Part shown: positions 17,034 through 25,948 of the stretch, piece after piece
Layout of the letters: each line of letters opens with the position of its first letter
Position numbering within the stretch: the first letter of the stretch is position 1
Assembly (NCBI GenBank): GCA_016215115.1
Contig: JACRLN010000042.1
Coordinates: 1 to 40,576 of the forward strand
Length of the DNA stretch: 40,576 bases
Direction of reading: 5' to 3'
From: Nitrospirota bacterium
GTDB taxonomy: Bacteria; Nitrospirota; Thermodesulfovibrionia; UBA6902
Program-made: the position numbers and the translations under genes
Notes under the pieces: generated by a model
The model's database searches: none
Seen by the model: only the letters and a program-made list of their open reading frames with translations
Told to the model about the DNA's origin: nothing

Positions 17034-18209
17034 ATGTTACACCTAAAACGGCAGTTGCCTTACAGGCCCACGGAGAGGATGAATGTTGTAAGCTACCCCA
17101 TAAGAGACATAGTTATGGAGGCCAAGCGTGAGGAAGCGAAGGGCAAGAAAATGATCTACCTCAACATCGGAGACCCGCCCCAGTACGGCTTCCAGTCGTT
17201 CAAAGTGATAGCTGAGCGGGTGAAAACTGCGCTCGACGAAAACTGGAAAGGCTATGCGCCTTCCGAAGGCGACGAGGAGTTCAGAAAGACAGTAGCAAAG
17301 ATTGAGAAATGCAGACCCGAAGACGTGTTTGCCGTCGCAGGCCTCACCGAGGGCATAGACTTCTTCTTCCATTCGTTCATAGGGTTTGGGGAGAAGGTGC
17401 TCCTTCCCAACCCGGTATATCCGCTCTATTTAAGCAAGGCAAAACAGTTCGAGGGCGACAGCGTCTTCTACAGACACGATGCGGACGGCCAGATAGACGT
17501 AGTGAACCTGGCAAAGAAGATCGAGGGCGCAAAGGCTATGGTAATAATCAACCCGAATAATCCGTTGGGCTCTGTATATTCTGAAAAGAACCTCGCAGAA
17601 GTAGTGAAGCTCTGTGCCGAGTATGATGTCCCCATATTTTACGACGGATCCTATGACCAGCTCATATTAGAGGGCAAACAGATAGACTTCAGGAAGATAG
17701 CGAGGGACAAGATACCATTCATATACGGAAGCTCGCTCTCCAAGGACTTCAGCTATCCCGGAGCAAGGATAGGATGGGTAGCGTTTCACGGTGATAAGTG
17801 GTCAGAGGTCAAGAATGCCTTCTTCCTTCTGTGCAACCAGCGCCTCTCTGTTAATTGGGAATACCAGAAGGCTGCCGCCGCTGCAATAGTAGACCCCTCA
17901 TATTCTGCGTACATCGCGGACATGAAGAAGAAGCTTTTGGAAAGGAGAGACACGTTCGTGAAGATGGCCGGGAAACTGCCGCTATCGTTCCCGGTTCCGA
18001 AAGGCGCTTTCTACGCATTCATAAAGATAGAAACGCAGAGATGGAAGAAGGACATAGAATTCGTGCGTGCCGCGCTTAAGGAAGGAGTTGTCTTCGTCCC
18101 GGGCTCAGGGTTCGGCAGGCAGGAAGATGGAGTGTACTTCAGGACCACGTTCCTGCCTGAGCCAAAAATCATAGAAGAGGCGTTCGCCAAAATTAAACGG
18201 ATATTGTGA
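17034..18209 (+). CDS. class I/II aminotransferase, archaeal alanine type
   Basis: A 391-aa PLP enzyme of fold type I. The PLP lysine lies in SLSKDFSYPGARIGW, and NPNNPLG is the substrate/cofactor loop. The N-terminal pattern YPIRDIVMEA...YLNIGDP and APSEGDEEFR strongly resembles archaeal alanine/aspartate aminotransferases (VEYAIRDVVLPA...RLNIGDP type). It probably interconverts pyruvate and alanine or a related pair. AAGGA precedes the ATG. Codon use is GC-richer and heavier in ATA, AGG and AGA than the flanking genes, which fits transfer from an archaeal-like donor. It is divergent from phoB and convergent with folD. Confidence 0.85.
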   Translation: MLHLKRQLPYRPTERMNVVSYPIRDIVMEAKREEAKGKKMIYLNIGDPPQYGFQSFKVIAERVKTALDENWKGYAPSEGDEEFRKTVAKIEKCRPEDVFAVAGLTEGIDFFFHSFIGFGEKVLLPNPVYPLYLSKAKQFEGDSVFYRHDADGQIDVVNLAKKIEGAKAMVIINPNNPLGSVYSEKNLAEVVKLCAEYDVPIFYDGSYDQLILEGKQIDFRKIARDKIPFIYGSSLSKDFSYPGARIGWVAFHGDKWSEVKNAFFLLCNQRLSVNWEYQKAAAAAIVDPSYSAYIADMKKKLLERRDTFVKMAGKLPLSFPVPKGAFYAFIKIETQRWKKDIEFVRAALKEGVVFVPGSGFGRQEDGVYFRTTFLPEPKIIEEAFAKIKRIL

Positions 18210-18244
18210 ACTGCCGCAAGCAGCTTGAACAGTGGAATTGAATT

Positions 18245-19186
18245 CTAACCTATTATTAGCGGATGTTTTAAGAACTGATTATTCTGTGCAGAACGAACGG
18301 TATTCTCCAGCAGAATGGCTATTGTTACGGGTCCAACACCGCCCGGAACAGGTGTTAAAAATGACGACTTCTTTTCAACTGATTCAAAATCAACATCTCC
18401 AGCAATTGAACCATCCTGCAGAACGTTAATCCCGATATCCACAATTACCGCGCCTTCTTTAACCATATCACCTCTTATCAATCCCTTCATCCCCGTTGCC
18501 GTACAGAGAATATCTGCCTGCCGTGTAAAATATCCCAGGTCCTTTGTCTCCCTGTGGCAAACGGTAACTGTCGCCTCTTTTGCAAGAAGCATAAGAGAGA
18601 GAGGTTTTCCAACGGCGAGACTCTTTCCGATAATAACGGCATGTTTCCCTTTTATGTTTACTCCGTAATATTCAATAAGCCTGATAACCCCAAATGGAGT
18701 ACAGGGCAAAAAACCCGAAACAGCAGTCATGGTCCCGCTTCTGTAAAGTGATTCATAATCACCCTGCTTGAATATCTGAAAAGTGGATTCGTCTGCTGCA
18801 AGCCTACCGATTGACAGGGAGCCAAGGCCGTCTATATCCTTTTCAGGAGCTATCTCATTTACAACCCTCCGCGTATTAATCCTCCTGGGAAGCGGCAAAA
18901 GTACGAGGAGCCCATTAATTCGTTCATCTCTGTTTATTGAATGAACGACATTGAGGATTTCATTTGCTGATGCGCTATCAGACAATTTAAATTGATGTGA
19001 CGCAATTCCGGCTTTTTTGCAGGCCTGAATTGTAGCGTACAGATACTCTTTTGAAGCAAGGTTCTCTCCTGCCATCAGCAATCCAAGCCCGACATCTATT
19101 CCATGTTCTTTTAAATCTTCAATATCTTTTTTAACTTTCTCCTTGATCTGGTCTGAAAGCTTCCGGCCATCCATTATCTGTGACAT
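18245..19186 (-). CDS. FolD-family protein with altered active site
   Basis: A 313-aa member of the methylene-THF dehydrogenase/cyclohydrolase family. The fold landmarks are present: KDIDGLGS, FLPCTPFGVIRL, the Rossmann segment VIIGKSLAVGKPL and TPVPGGVGPVT. Aligned by eye to E. coli FolD without gaps, Tyr50 is kept (Y48), but catalytic Lys54 is Thr (T52) and Gln98 is Leu (L96); Asp121 is kept (D119). There is an insertion of about 20 residues at 131-152 before FLPCTP. Cyclohydrolase activity is therefore doubtful. The ATG follows AAGGAG. It may be a dehydrogenase-only or repurposed paralogue. Family certain, activity uncertain. Confidence 0.88.
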   Translation of the reverse strand: MSQIMDGRKLSDQIKEKVKKDIEDLKEHGIDVGLGLLMAGENLASKEYLYATIQACKKAGIASHQFKLSDSASANEILNVVHSINRDERINGLLVLLPLPRRINTRRVVNEIAPEKDIDGLGSLSIGRLAADESTFQIFKQGDYESLYRSGTMTAVSGFLPCTPFGVIRLIEYYGVNIKGKHAVIIGKSLAVGKPLSLMLLAKEATVTVCHRETKDLGYFTRQADILCTATGMKGLIRGDMVKEGAVIVDIGINVLQDGSIAGDVDFESVEKKSSFLTPVPGGVGPVTIAILLENTVRSAQNNQFLKHPLIIG

Positions 19187-19244
19187 AGATACTCCTTTAC
19201 TATATTTCTATAGTTAGGTAATTAACACTATTAAACATTATAAA

Positions 19245-20120
19245 CTATAATCCCTCAGCAAGCCTCCGCAGTTCTTCCCTCAACGGCAAAGGACTGAAAC
19301 CCAATGCATATGCCTTTGAGCTTTCAAACGTGATGTCCGGCGGTCTCGGCGCTGCCATACTCACATCTTTCTGCAGGCACGGTATTAACCGGGCATCCCG
19401 GTGTCCTGAAACTTCTGCCAGCAACCTGCCAAAATCATACCGTGACATCCTTTCCCGGCCTCCAAGGTGTATTAAGCCCTTTACTTTTTCCAGAGCAATG
19501 AAAAGCCCGTGAACTGCGGTCTGCGCACTGATCGGATTTCTGAATTCATCAGTAAACAGCCGCAGGTCCCTTCCTTCTCTCATCGCCTTTATCATCGGTT
19601 GAATAAAACTTTCAGACACAGTACCCGGCAAACCGAACATCAAAACCATGCGGCATATTGCTGTATCGGTATATCTTTTCCTCATTCCTTCCTCGGCCAG
19701 AACCTTTTGCTCTCCGTAAATGTTTATTGGAGAAACAGGGTCTTCTTCACGGTAAGGGGCTTTTAAGCCATCAAAAACGAGGTCGGTAGATGTAAAGACA
19801 CAGGGAATTTTTAAATCCGCGCACAGGCCGGCTATATGAATGGAGGCGTCCACATTGATTTTATGCGATTCTTCTTTATGCATCTGGCAATAATTGGGGT
19901 CAGATGCTGCTGCTGTATGAATGACTGAATCAGGACGAACCTCACGAAACAGTTTCTTGATTTCTCTAAAATCCGTCAAATCAGCTTTGATAATGTTAAC
20001 GCCGTCAATTTCTACCGGATGAGAATAGGCCGTTCCGTATACATTCCATTCTTTCTTCGCGATTTTACAGATATTCCATCCAAGGAAACCGCTGGCGCCT
20101 GTCACAAGAAGTTTTTTCAT
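19245..20120 (-). CDS. RmlD-like sugar-nucleotide reductase (extended SDR)
   Basis: A 291-aa NAD(P)-dependent reductase/epimerase. Residues 7-13 (GASGFLG) form the Rossmann glycine loop, VIHTAAASDPNYC is the family's cofactor-binding strand, and YGEQK is the catalytic Y-x3-K. The length and the pattern PREDPVSPINIYGEQK-like context match dTDP-4-dehydrorhamnose reductase (RmlD/RfbD). The rest of the dTDP-rhamnose pathway is absent here, so the substrate is unproven; a SAM-synthetase-beta-like or other sugar reductase is possible. It lies 58 bases upstream of folD on the same strand and may share its transcript. Confidence 0.8.
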   Translation of the reverse strand: MKKLLVTGASGFLGWNICKIAKKEWNVYGTAYSHPVEIDGVNIIKADLTDFREIKKLFREVRPDSVIHTAAASDPNYCQMHKEESHKINVDASIHIAGLCADLKIPCVFTSTDLVFDGLKAPYREEDPVSPINIYGEQKVLAEEGMRKRYTDTAICRMVLMFGLPGTVSESFIQPMIKAMREGRDLRLFTDEFRNPISAQTAVHGLFIALEKVKGLIHLGGRERMSRYDFGRLLAEVSGHRDARLIPCLQKDVSMAAPRPPDITFESSKAYALGFSPLPLREELRRLAEGL

Positions 20121-20125
20121 TTTTT

Positions 20126-20244
20126 AACCACAGAGGACACGGAGATTAAATTAACAATTAAAAGTGAATAGTAAACAATTAAGGAATATTTAATTATTCA
20201 TTCTAGTTTATTATTATACACTTCTCTCTGTGCTCTCTGTGGTT
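20126..20244. repeat. inverted repeat with CCACAGAGGACAC arms
   Basis: Two 20-bp arms, 20126-20145 and 20225-20244, are complementary at 17 of 20 positions (AACCACAGAGGACACGGAGA). They enclose an AT-rich spacer. This arm sequence is a widespread dispersed repeat in bacterial genomes. It lies between two divergent genes, in the leader of the RmlD-like gene. Confidence 0.7.
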
Positions 20245-20302
20245 CCCGTTTAAAAAATGTTACAATAATTTTCATAATAACCAATCTCGTAAAAGGATTA
20301 CA

Positions 20303-20959
20303 ATGCTCAAAGCAATACCTTTAAAAGAAATAAAATATATCCTCCTCGACATGGACGGCACATTGCTGGACCTGTATTTCGACGATTATTTCTGGGGACA
20401 TCTGGTGCCTGAAAAATACGCGGAGAAACATAATATGACCTTCGGCGCTGCAAAGGACTTTTTGTATACGACATATAAATCGCATGAAAAAACATTGAAC
20501 TGGTGCGATATTGATTTCTGGTCAAAGGAACTCCATCTTGATATCCCTGCCCTTAAAGAGCAGATAAGACATCTCATTGAAGTGCATCCACATGTAATTG
20601 ATTTCCTGAAAATGATGAGAAGACGCAGGAAAAAGATTTTTCTCGTCACAAACGCCCATTTCAAGACAGTAAAAATAAAATTCGGCAAAACAGAGATAGG
20701 AAAATATTTTGATGACGTGCTGTGCTCGTTTGATGTCGGTTATCCAAAGGAGTTCATTGAATTCTGGCGCCTTGCAGAGAAAAAATTGAAATTCGATAAA
20801 GAAAAATCTATTTTTATTGACGATACAGAGGAGGTACTTAAAACGGCAAGAGAATACGGGATCAAATATTTAATTTTTAAAGCAAAAGCGAGTTCAAAAG
20901 CCGAGCCTAAAAAAACAAATGAATTTTTTACCATACATGATTTCAGGGAATTGATGTAG
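20303..20959 (+). CDS. yrfG: HAD-family nucleotidase, YrfG type
   Basis: A 218-aa haloacid-dehalogenase phosphatase. Motif I is LLDMDGTLLDL (nucleophile D16, acid/base D18), followed by the YrfG-specific FDDYFWGHLVPEKYA. Motif II is LVTNAHF, the motif III lysine is in GYPKE, and motif IV is IFIDDTEE. The sequence runs parallel to E. coli YrfG (GMP/IMP nucleotidase), including TLNWCDIDFWSKEL. It should dephosphorylate purine mononucleotides. AAGGA lies before the ATG. The stop codon overlaps a palindromic repeat by one base. Confidence 0.88.
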   Translation: MLKAIPLKEIKYILLDMDGTLLDLYFDDYFWGHLVPEKYAEKHNMTFGAAKDFLYTTYKSHEKTLNWCDIDFWSKELHLDIPALKEQIRHLIEVHPHVIDFLKMMRRRRKKIFLVTNAHFKTVKIKFGKTEIGKYFDDVLCSFDVGYPKEFIEFWRLAEKKLKFDKEKSIFIDDTEEVLKTAREYGIKYLIFKAKASSKAEPKKTNEFFTIHDFRELM

Positions 20960-20986
20960 TAGGGGCGAACGGCCGTTCGCCCCTAC
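20959..20986. repeat. 28-bp palindrome, GAACGGCCGTTC core
   Basis: The same GTAGGGGC-N12-GCCCCTAC frame as the copies at 3565 and 23965, but with core GAACGGCCGTTC. It begins at the last base of the yrfG stop codon and could form a transcript-ending or stabilising hairpin. Confidence 0.88.
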
Positions 20987-21014
20987 AAAATAAAATGTGT
21001 TATTATAATTCCAG

Positions 21015-21329
21015 ATGGAGAACAGGCGAAGTAAAAGAATAGCTGTCGGTTATAAAGCTGAGATCATCTATGGCGGCAAAAGCTTTGAATGTGTAATAGA
21101 AAATCTTTCCAATGTAGGTGCTTATATAGTCACTGCATCAACAAATACTGAAATTAATTTTAAGCCACAGGAAATGCTTGAACTTAGATTTGAACCCAAT
21201 TCCGGAGAAATAGTCAACCTGCAATGCAGGATAATGTGGTCAAAACAAACATTGCCTCATCGTTTAACAAATAGAATCGGCCTCGAAATTTTAAACCCCT
21301 CGTGGGATCAAAGTACTTCCTTTGTGTAA
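21015..21329 (+). CDS. PilZ-domain protein
   Basis: A 104-aa single PilZ domain. The cyclic-di-GMP-binding motifs are RRSKRI near residue 4 (R-x3-R) and ENLSNVGAYI near 29 (D/N-x-S-x2-G). It is probably a small c-di-GMP receptor acting on motility, secretion or polysaccharide output through a partner protein. It follows yrfG and a palindrome, and it is convergent with rho. The ribosome-binding site is weak. A second PilZ domain occurs at the C-terminus of the PAS protein at 38522. Confidence 0.85.
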   Translation: MENRRSKRIAVGYKAEIIYGGKSFECVIENLSNVGAYIVTASTNTEINFKPQEMLELRFEPNSGEIVNLQCRIMWSKQTLPHRLTNRIGLEILNPSWDQSTSFV

Positions 21330-21360
21330 AAACTTAAATCCGGTACCCGTGACCGTATTC

Positions 21361-22608
21361 CTACTTATTCATCATATCAAGGAATTCCTTATTGCTCTTG
21401 GTCCCGGTAATTTTGTCAAGCAGGAATTCCATGCTTTCAACTGTACTGAGCGAATGAAGCACTTTTCTTAAAATCCACATCCTCTGAAGTACATTCTTCT
21501 CCACCAGAAGTTCTTCTTTTCTTGTGCCCGAGGCATTAATATTGATGCTCGGGAATATTCTCTTGTCCACAAGTTTTCTGTCAAGATGCAATTCCATGTT
21601 GCCGGTTCCCTTGAACTCTTCAAAGATAACATCATCCATCCTGCTGCCGGTATCGATAAGAGCTGTAGCAAGAATTGTCAAACTTCCGCCATCCTCAATA
21701 TTTCTGGCAGTTCCGAAAAATCTTTTAGGTTTCTGAAGGGCATTTGAATCAAGACCGCCGGAAAGGACTTTTCCACTGGCCGGAATCACTGCATTATACG
21801 CCCTCGCAAGTCTTGTTATTGAATCAAGAAGAATTACAACATTTTTCTTTGATTCAACGAGCCGCTTTGATCTTTCAATAACCATTTCTGCAACCTGGAT
21901 GTGTCTCTGCGGCGGCTCGTCAAATGTCGAACTTATTATTTCTGCGCCTACCTGACGCTTCCAGTCAGTAACCTCTTCCGGTCTTTCATCAATAAGGAGG
22001 ATAATCAGATGGACATCGGGGTGGTTCTTTTTAATCGACTTAGCTATGGACTGAAGCAGCATTGTCTTACCCGTTCGCGGCGCTGCAACAATCATGCCCC
22101 TCTGCCCCATTCCTATAGGAGTGACGAGCGACATAACCCTTGTTGAATAATCATCTTTGTGATATTCAAGGTTTATGGCCTCTGTCGGATAATAAGGAGT
22201 AAGGTTGTCAAATAAGGCCCTTTCAATATTTTCATCAGGCGGTTCATGATTGATAGCCTCAACTTTTAAGAGTGCAAAGTACCTTTCACTTTCTTTCGGA
22301 GGCCGTATCTGTCCTGTTACAAGGTCTCCGGTGCGCAAATTAAATCTTCTAATCTGTGAAGGTGAGACATATATATCATCAGGCCCGGGCAGGTAACTGT
22401 AATTAGGAGAACGGAGAAAACCGAAACCGTCAGGCAATATCTCAAGCACTCCTTCTCCAAAGATCAAACCTGTTTTTTCAGTCTGTGCCTGCAGTATTGA
22501 GAATATTAGGTCCTGTTTCCTGAGTCCTCTTGCACCTTCAACGCTTAATCCTTTCGCCATTTTGGTTAATTCATCAATAGTCCTTTCTTTGAGGTCTGTA
22601 ATATTCAT
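21361..22608 (-). CDS. rho: transcription termination factor Rho
   Basis: A 415-aa RNA-dependent helicase that ends transcription. The N-terminal helical domain is [21 protein letters not shown], followed by the cold-shock RNA-binding domain ([22 protein letters not shown]), Walker A ([11 protein letters not shown]), Walker B ([13 protein letters not shown]), the Q loop and R loop ([20 protein letters not shown]). I chose the ATG at 22608 because AGGAGA lies 5 bases upstream and the protein then starts exactly like other Rho proteins. An in-frame ATG at 22641 would add 11 residues and has a weaker AAGGAA. Monocistronic. Otherwise typical. Confidence 0.97.
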   Translation of the reverse strand: MNITDLKERTIDELTKMAKGLSVEGARGLRKQDLIFSILQAQTEKTGLIFGEGVLEILPDGFGFLRSPNYSYLPGPDDIYVSPSQIRRFNLRTGDLVTGQIRPPKESERYFALLKVEAINHEPPDENIERALFDNLTPYYPTEAINLEYHKDDYSTRVMSLVTPIGMGQRGMIVAAPRTGKTMLLQSIAKSIKKNHPDVHLIILLIDERPEEVTDWKRQVGAEIISSTFDEPPQRHIQVAEMVIERSKRLVESKKNVVILLDSITRLARAYNAVIPASGKVLSGGLDSNALQKPKRFFGTARNIEDGGSLTILATALIDTGSRMDDVIFEEFKGTGNMELHLDRKLVDKRIFPSININASGTRKEELLVEKNVLQRMWILRKVLHSLSTVESMEFLLDKITGTKSNKEFLDMMNK

Positions 22609-22641
22609 ACTCTCTCCTTGATTTTTGTTCTTCTCTGCCAT

Positions 22642-22987
22642 GGGATAGTTTCCTTTTTTGTGGGATTATTTACTTAGGGTATAAAGCAGTTTAAAAGTAA
22701 AGGCAAAATGTGAACTTGCCTTTTAAAACTAATTTTAATCTAAAATATGTAAATTATATGATGCTCTCCTTAAATTTCTTCCAGAAAAAATATACGCTTG
22801 GAGATTTTAACCTTTCAACTCAAACGGGAATTGTAAAAAAAGAAGAATTGTTAATAATCATACTATAATAGTTTTGTTTTTTTGTCAATACCCACGGAGG
22901 TAAAATCTAAGGCTGAGCAAAAATATGGAATTTTGCTATACTTTATATAGCCCAAGACCATGATATTAATATTGAAAGGAGCCAAAT
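22642..22987. other. rho-hemB divergent intergenic region
   Basis: 345 bases of AT-rich DNA between divergent rho and hemB. A weak promoter-like pair faces hemB (TGAGCA at 22914-22919, TATACT at 22937-22942, 17-base spacing). The rho leader is about 100 or more bases, as is common where Rho controls its own gene, but I see no clear structure. No repeat or small gene is evident. Confidence 0.4.
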
Positions 22988-23962
22988 ATGTCTTTCCCAA
23001 TTCATAGACCCAGGAGACTCAGGCATAACAAAGTAGTACGAGATATGGTAAGAGAAACACATCTGACACCGAATGATTTTATATATCCCATGTTTGTTAC
23101 ATTCGGGAAAGGGGTTAAAAAGAAAATATCTTCAATGCCGGGATGTTTCCAGATGTCTTTAGATGAGATAGTAAAAGAGGCGCAAAATGCCTACAAACTT
23201 GGAATCCCTGCCGTCATACTCTTCGGTATCCCGGAACATAAGGATGAACGCGGTACCGAGGCATACAACCCGAAAGGAGTTGTACAAAAAACCATAAAGG
23301 CAATCAAGGACAAAGTTCCTGAACTCGTTGTTATAACAGATGTCTGCATGTGTGAATACATGAGTCACGGTCACTGCGGTGTTATAAAAAACGGTAAGAT
23401 ATTGAACGATCCAACCCTCGAACTGCTTGCAAGGGAAGCGCTTTCACATGTAAAGGCAGGCGCTGACATGGTTGCTCCCTCTGATATGATGGATGGACGC
23501 ATAATGGCTATAAGGAATATACTTGATGAAAACGGATTTGATGATATCCCTATAATGAGTTACGCCGCCAAGTACGCCTCCGCATTTTATTCTCCTTTCA
23601 GGGAGGCGGCGGAATCAACCCCTTCGTTCGGAGACAGACGTTCTTATCAGATGGACCCCGCAAACAGGAGGGAGGCGATAAAAGAAGTTGCTCTCGATAT
23701 CGAAGAAGGCGCAGACATTGTTATGGTCAAGCCGGCAATGTGTTATATGGATATCATCTCAGATGTAAAAGACACCTTCGATGTCCCGGTTGCAGCATAT
23801 AATGTAAGCGGGGAATATTCAATGGTCAAGGCTGCAGCTAAACTTGGCTGGATAGATGAAATGAAGGTTGTTATGGAATTGCTGACCTCTTTGAAACGCG
23901 CAGGCGCTGATTTGATACTCACATATCATGCAGTTGATGCGGCGAAGGAACTGAATAAATAA
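22988..23962 (+). CDS. hemB: delta-aminolevulinic acid dehydratase HemB
   Basis: A 324-aa porphobilinogen synthase that condenses two 5-aminolevulinates, an early step to haem, sirohaem and cobalamin. The Schiff-base lysines are K195 ([12 protein letters not shown]) and about K248 ([11 protein letters not shown]). The metal-site cysteines lie in [14 protein letters not shown] (about 118-131), the zinc-type arrangement. The ATG follows AAGGAG. It is followed after a palindrome by a corrinoid-activation-like gene, so tetrapyrrole and corrinoid functions are adjacent. Length is typical. Confidence 0.97.
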   Translation: MSFPIHRPRRLRHNKVVRDMVRETHLTPNDFIYPMFVTFGKGVKKKISSMPGCFQMSLDEIVKEAQNAYKLGIPAVILFGIPEHKDERGTEAYNPKGVVQKTIKAIKDKVPELVVITDVCMCEYMSHGHCGVIKNGKILNDPTLELLAREALSHVKAGADMVAPSDMMDGRIMAIRNILDENGFDDIPIMSYAAKYASAFYSPFREAAESTPSFGDRRSYQMDPANRREAIKEVALDIEEGADIVMVKPAMCYMDIISDVKDTFDVPVAAYNVSGEYSMVKAAAKLGWIDEMKVVMELLTSLKRAGADLILTYHAVDAAKELNK

Positions 23963-23964
23963 AT

Positions 23965-23992
23965 GTAGGGGCAATTCATGAATTGCCCCTAC
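23965..23992. repeat. 28-bp palindrome, second AATTCATGAATT copy
   Basis: Identical over all 28 bases to the copy at 3565-3592. It begins 2 bases after the hemB stop. As in the other two copies, it sits just downstream of a stop codon. Confidence 0.9.
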
Positions 23993-24042
23993 GCTCGCAC
24001 AGCAGAAACAGATTTTTTAACACAAAAGGACTCACTTAATAA

Positions 24043-25920
24043 ATGGAAATCACACTAACTTCCGGCAAACGAATTGAAATAAAACCGGGCACCTCCATTC
24101 TGGAATCCCTCAAAAACGCAGGCATATACCTCACTTCTTCCTGCGGAGGGAAAGGCACGTGTGGAAAGTGCAAGATAATTATAAAATCCGGGCAGGCCGT
24201 TTCCAAATCAAAGATAAAACTCTCTCATGAAGAAGTTGATAAAGGCTATACCCTTGCATGCAGAACATTCCCTTCCGAAGATGTACTCATTGATATTCCG
24301 AAAGAATCTATGCTGGTAGTTGAAGGCAAGGTCGTTACGGGAAAATCAAAAGACCTGCAGACCCTTTTAAATTCAACAGGCGCAAAAATCGATCCCCTTA
24401 CAGAAAGGATTGTCCTGCAACTGCCGCCACCGACCCTTGATGATAATATCAGTGACCTCGAGAGGTTAAGGCGGGAACTATTTTCAAAGGGTATGGGGTG
24501 TTTAAGAGTCCCTTTTAGATTCATGCCGGATCTTGCAAAGACCATGAGAAAGGAAAATTGGGAGATTACGCTTTGCACGATTCACACTGAAGATTGTGAA
24601 GAGATAATACGCATTACTCCCGGCAAAAAGAAGACCCCGCAGTACGGTGTTGCCGTTGATATCGGCACTACAACCATCGTTGTTTTTCTCATTGACCTGA
24701 TAAATGGGGAACTTGTGGACATCGCATCTACCTACAATTCACAGATACGCTTTGGTGACGATGTAATTACCAGAATTGTCCATGCCACTGAGCACAATAA
24801 ATTAAAAGAACTGAATGACGTTGTTGTTACTGACATAAATGTCCTGCTTTCCATAATAAGGAAAAACCATCGCATAAATATTGACTCTATAGACTGCGTT
24901 GTAATTACGGGCAACACGACGATGACGCATCTGTTTTTAGGGCTGGACCCCTCTGCAATCAGAGAAGAACCGTATATTCCAACTGCAAACGCCTTTCCGC
25001 TTTCATATGCAGGAGAACTCGGCGTCAAGGTAAATCCTAACATACCGGTGTATGCCTTCCCGTGCATTGCCAGCTACGTAGGCGGAGACATAGTCTCAGG
25101 AGTGCTTGCGACCCAACTGCATAAAAAGCAGGAGTTATGCATGTTCATTGATATTGGTACAAACGGCGAAATAGTACTCGGGAATGCCGAATGGCTCGTG
25201 GCTGCGGCATGCTCGGCGGGTCCGTGTTTTGAGGGAAGCGGCATTAAACACGGCATGCGGGCCACTGATGGGGCGATTGAAGGTGTGAAAATCCATCCTG
25301 AAACGCTTAAACTCGAACTGAAAATCATCGGTGACAATGTAAAACCTACCGGGATATGCGGCTCGGGAATGATTGATGCGATTGCAGAAATGTTCCTTAC
25401 CGGGATAATTGACCAGAAGGGAAAACTTCAGAAAGATGTTTCAAGCAATGTTAGAAAGGGCGAGGGAGGTCTGGAGTTTGTAGTCTATTCAGGGGATGGT
25501 ATGGAACTCGTACTTGCAGAATCTGATATAGAAAACATCATCAGGGCCAAGGCAGCGATATATGCAGGTTTCTCAACCCTTCTCAAGGAAGTGGGTTACA
25601 CATTTGATGATATACAGAAGATTTATATAGCCGGTGGTTTCGGTAAATTTTTGGACATAGAAAAAGCGATCATGATCGGCATGCTCCCCGAACTGCCGAA
25701 AGAAAAATTTGAGTATAAAGGTAATACATCTGTCACAGGAGCATATCTTTGTCTGCTGTCACGGAAGCTGCGTGCAGAGGCGGAAGAGATTGCAAAAAAG
25801 ATGACCTATATTGAGCTTTCGGTCTCGCACTCATTTATGAATGAATATGTCTCAGGACTCTTCATCCCGCATACAAATATCGATGCTTTCCCAAGTGTGA
25901 AGAAGCTGATGGAGAAGTAA
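24043..25920 (+). CDS. 2Fe-2S / ASKHA-domain protein, RACo/RamA type
   Basis: A 625-aa protein with an N-terminal plant-type ferredoxin domain (C34-x5-C40-x2-C43 ... C73) and a large C-terminal ASKHA ATPase domain (GVAVDIGTTTIVVFLIDL, then IDIGTNGEIVLG, then IYIAGGFGKF). This is the layout of reductive activators of corrinoid proteins (RACo, RamA), which use ATP to reduce Co(II) to Co(I) in the corrinoid protein of methyl-transfer pathways. No corrinoid protein, methyltransferase or CO-dehydrogenase gene is in the window, so its client is unknown. The ribosome-binding site (AAAGGA) lies further from the ATG than usual. Confidence 0.88.
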   Translation: MEITLTSGKRIEIKPGTSILESLKNAGIYLTSSCGGKGTCGKCKIIIKSGQAVSKSKIKLSHEEVDKGYTLACRTFPSEDVLIDIPKESMLVVEGKVVTGKSKDLQTLLNSTGAKIDPLTERIVLQLPPPTLDDNISDLERLRRELFSKGMGCLRVPFRFMPDLAKTMRKENWEITLCTIHTEDCEEIIRITPGKKKTPQYGVAVDIGTTTIVVFLIDLINGELVDIASTYNSQIRFGDDVITRIVHATEHNKLKELNDVVVTDINVLLSIIRKNHRINIDSIDCVVITGNTTMTHLFLGLDPSAIREEPYIPTANAFPLSYAGELGVKVNPNIPVYAFPCIASYVGGDIVSGVLATQLHKKQELCMFIDIGTNGEIVLGNAEWLVAAACSAGPCFEGSGIKHGMRATDGAIEGVKIHPETLKLELKIIGDNVKPTGICGSGMIDAIAEMFLTGIIDQKGKLQKDVSSNVRKGEGGLEFVVYSGDGMELVLAESDIENIIRAKAAIYAGFSTLLKEVGYTFDDIQKIYIAGGFGKFLDIEKAIMIGMLPELPKEKFEYKGNTSVTGAYLCLLSRKLRAEAEEIAKKMTYIELSVSHSFMNEYVSGLFIPHTNIDAFPSVKKLMEK

Positions 25921-25948
25921 CGTCCCTGCAACTGCGCCGTTCCATATT

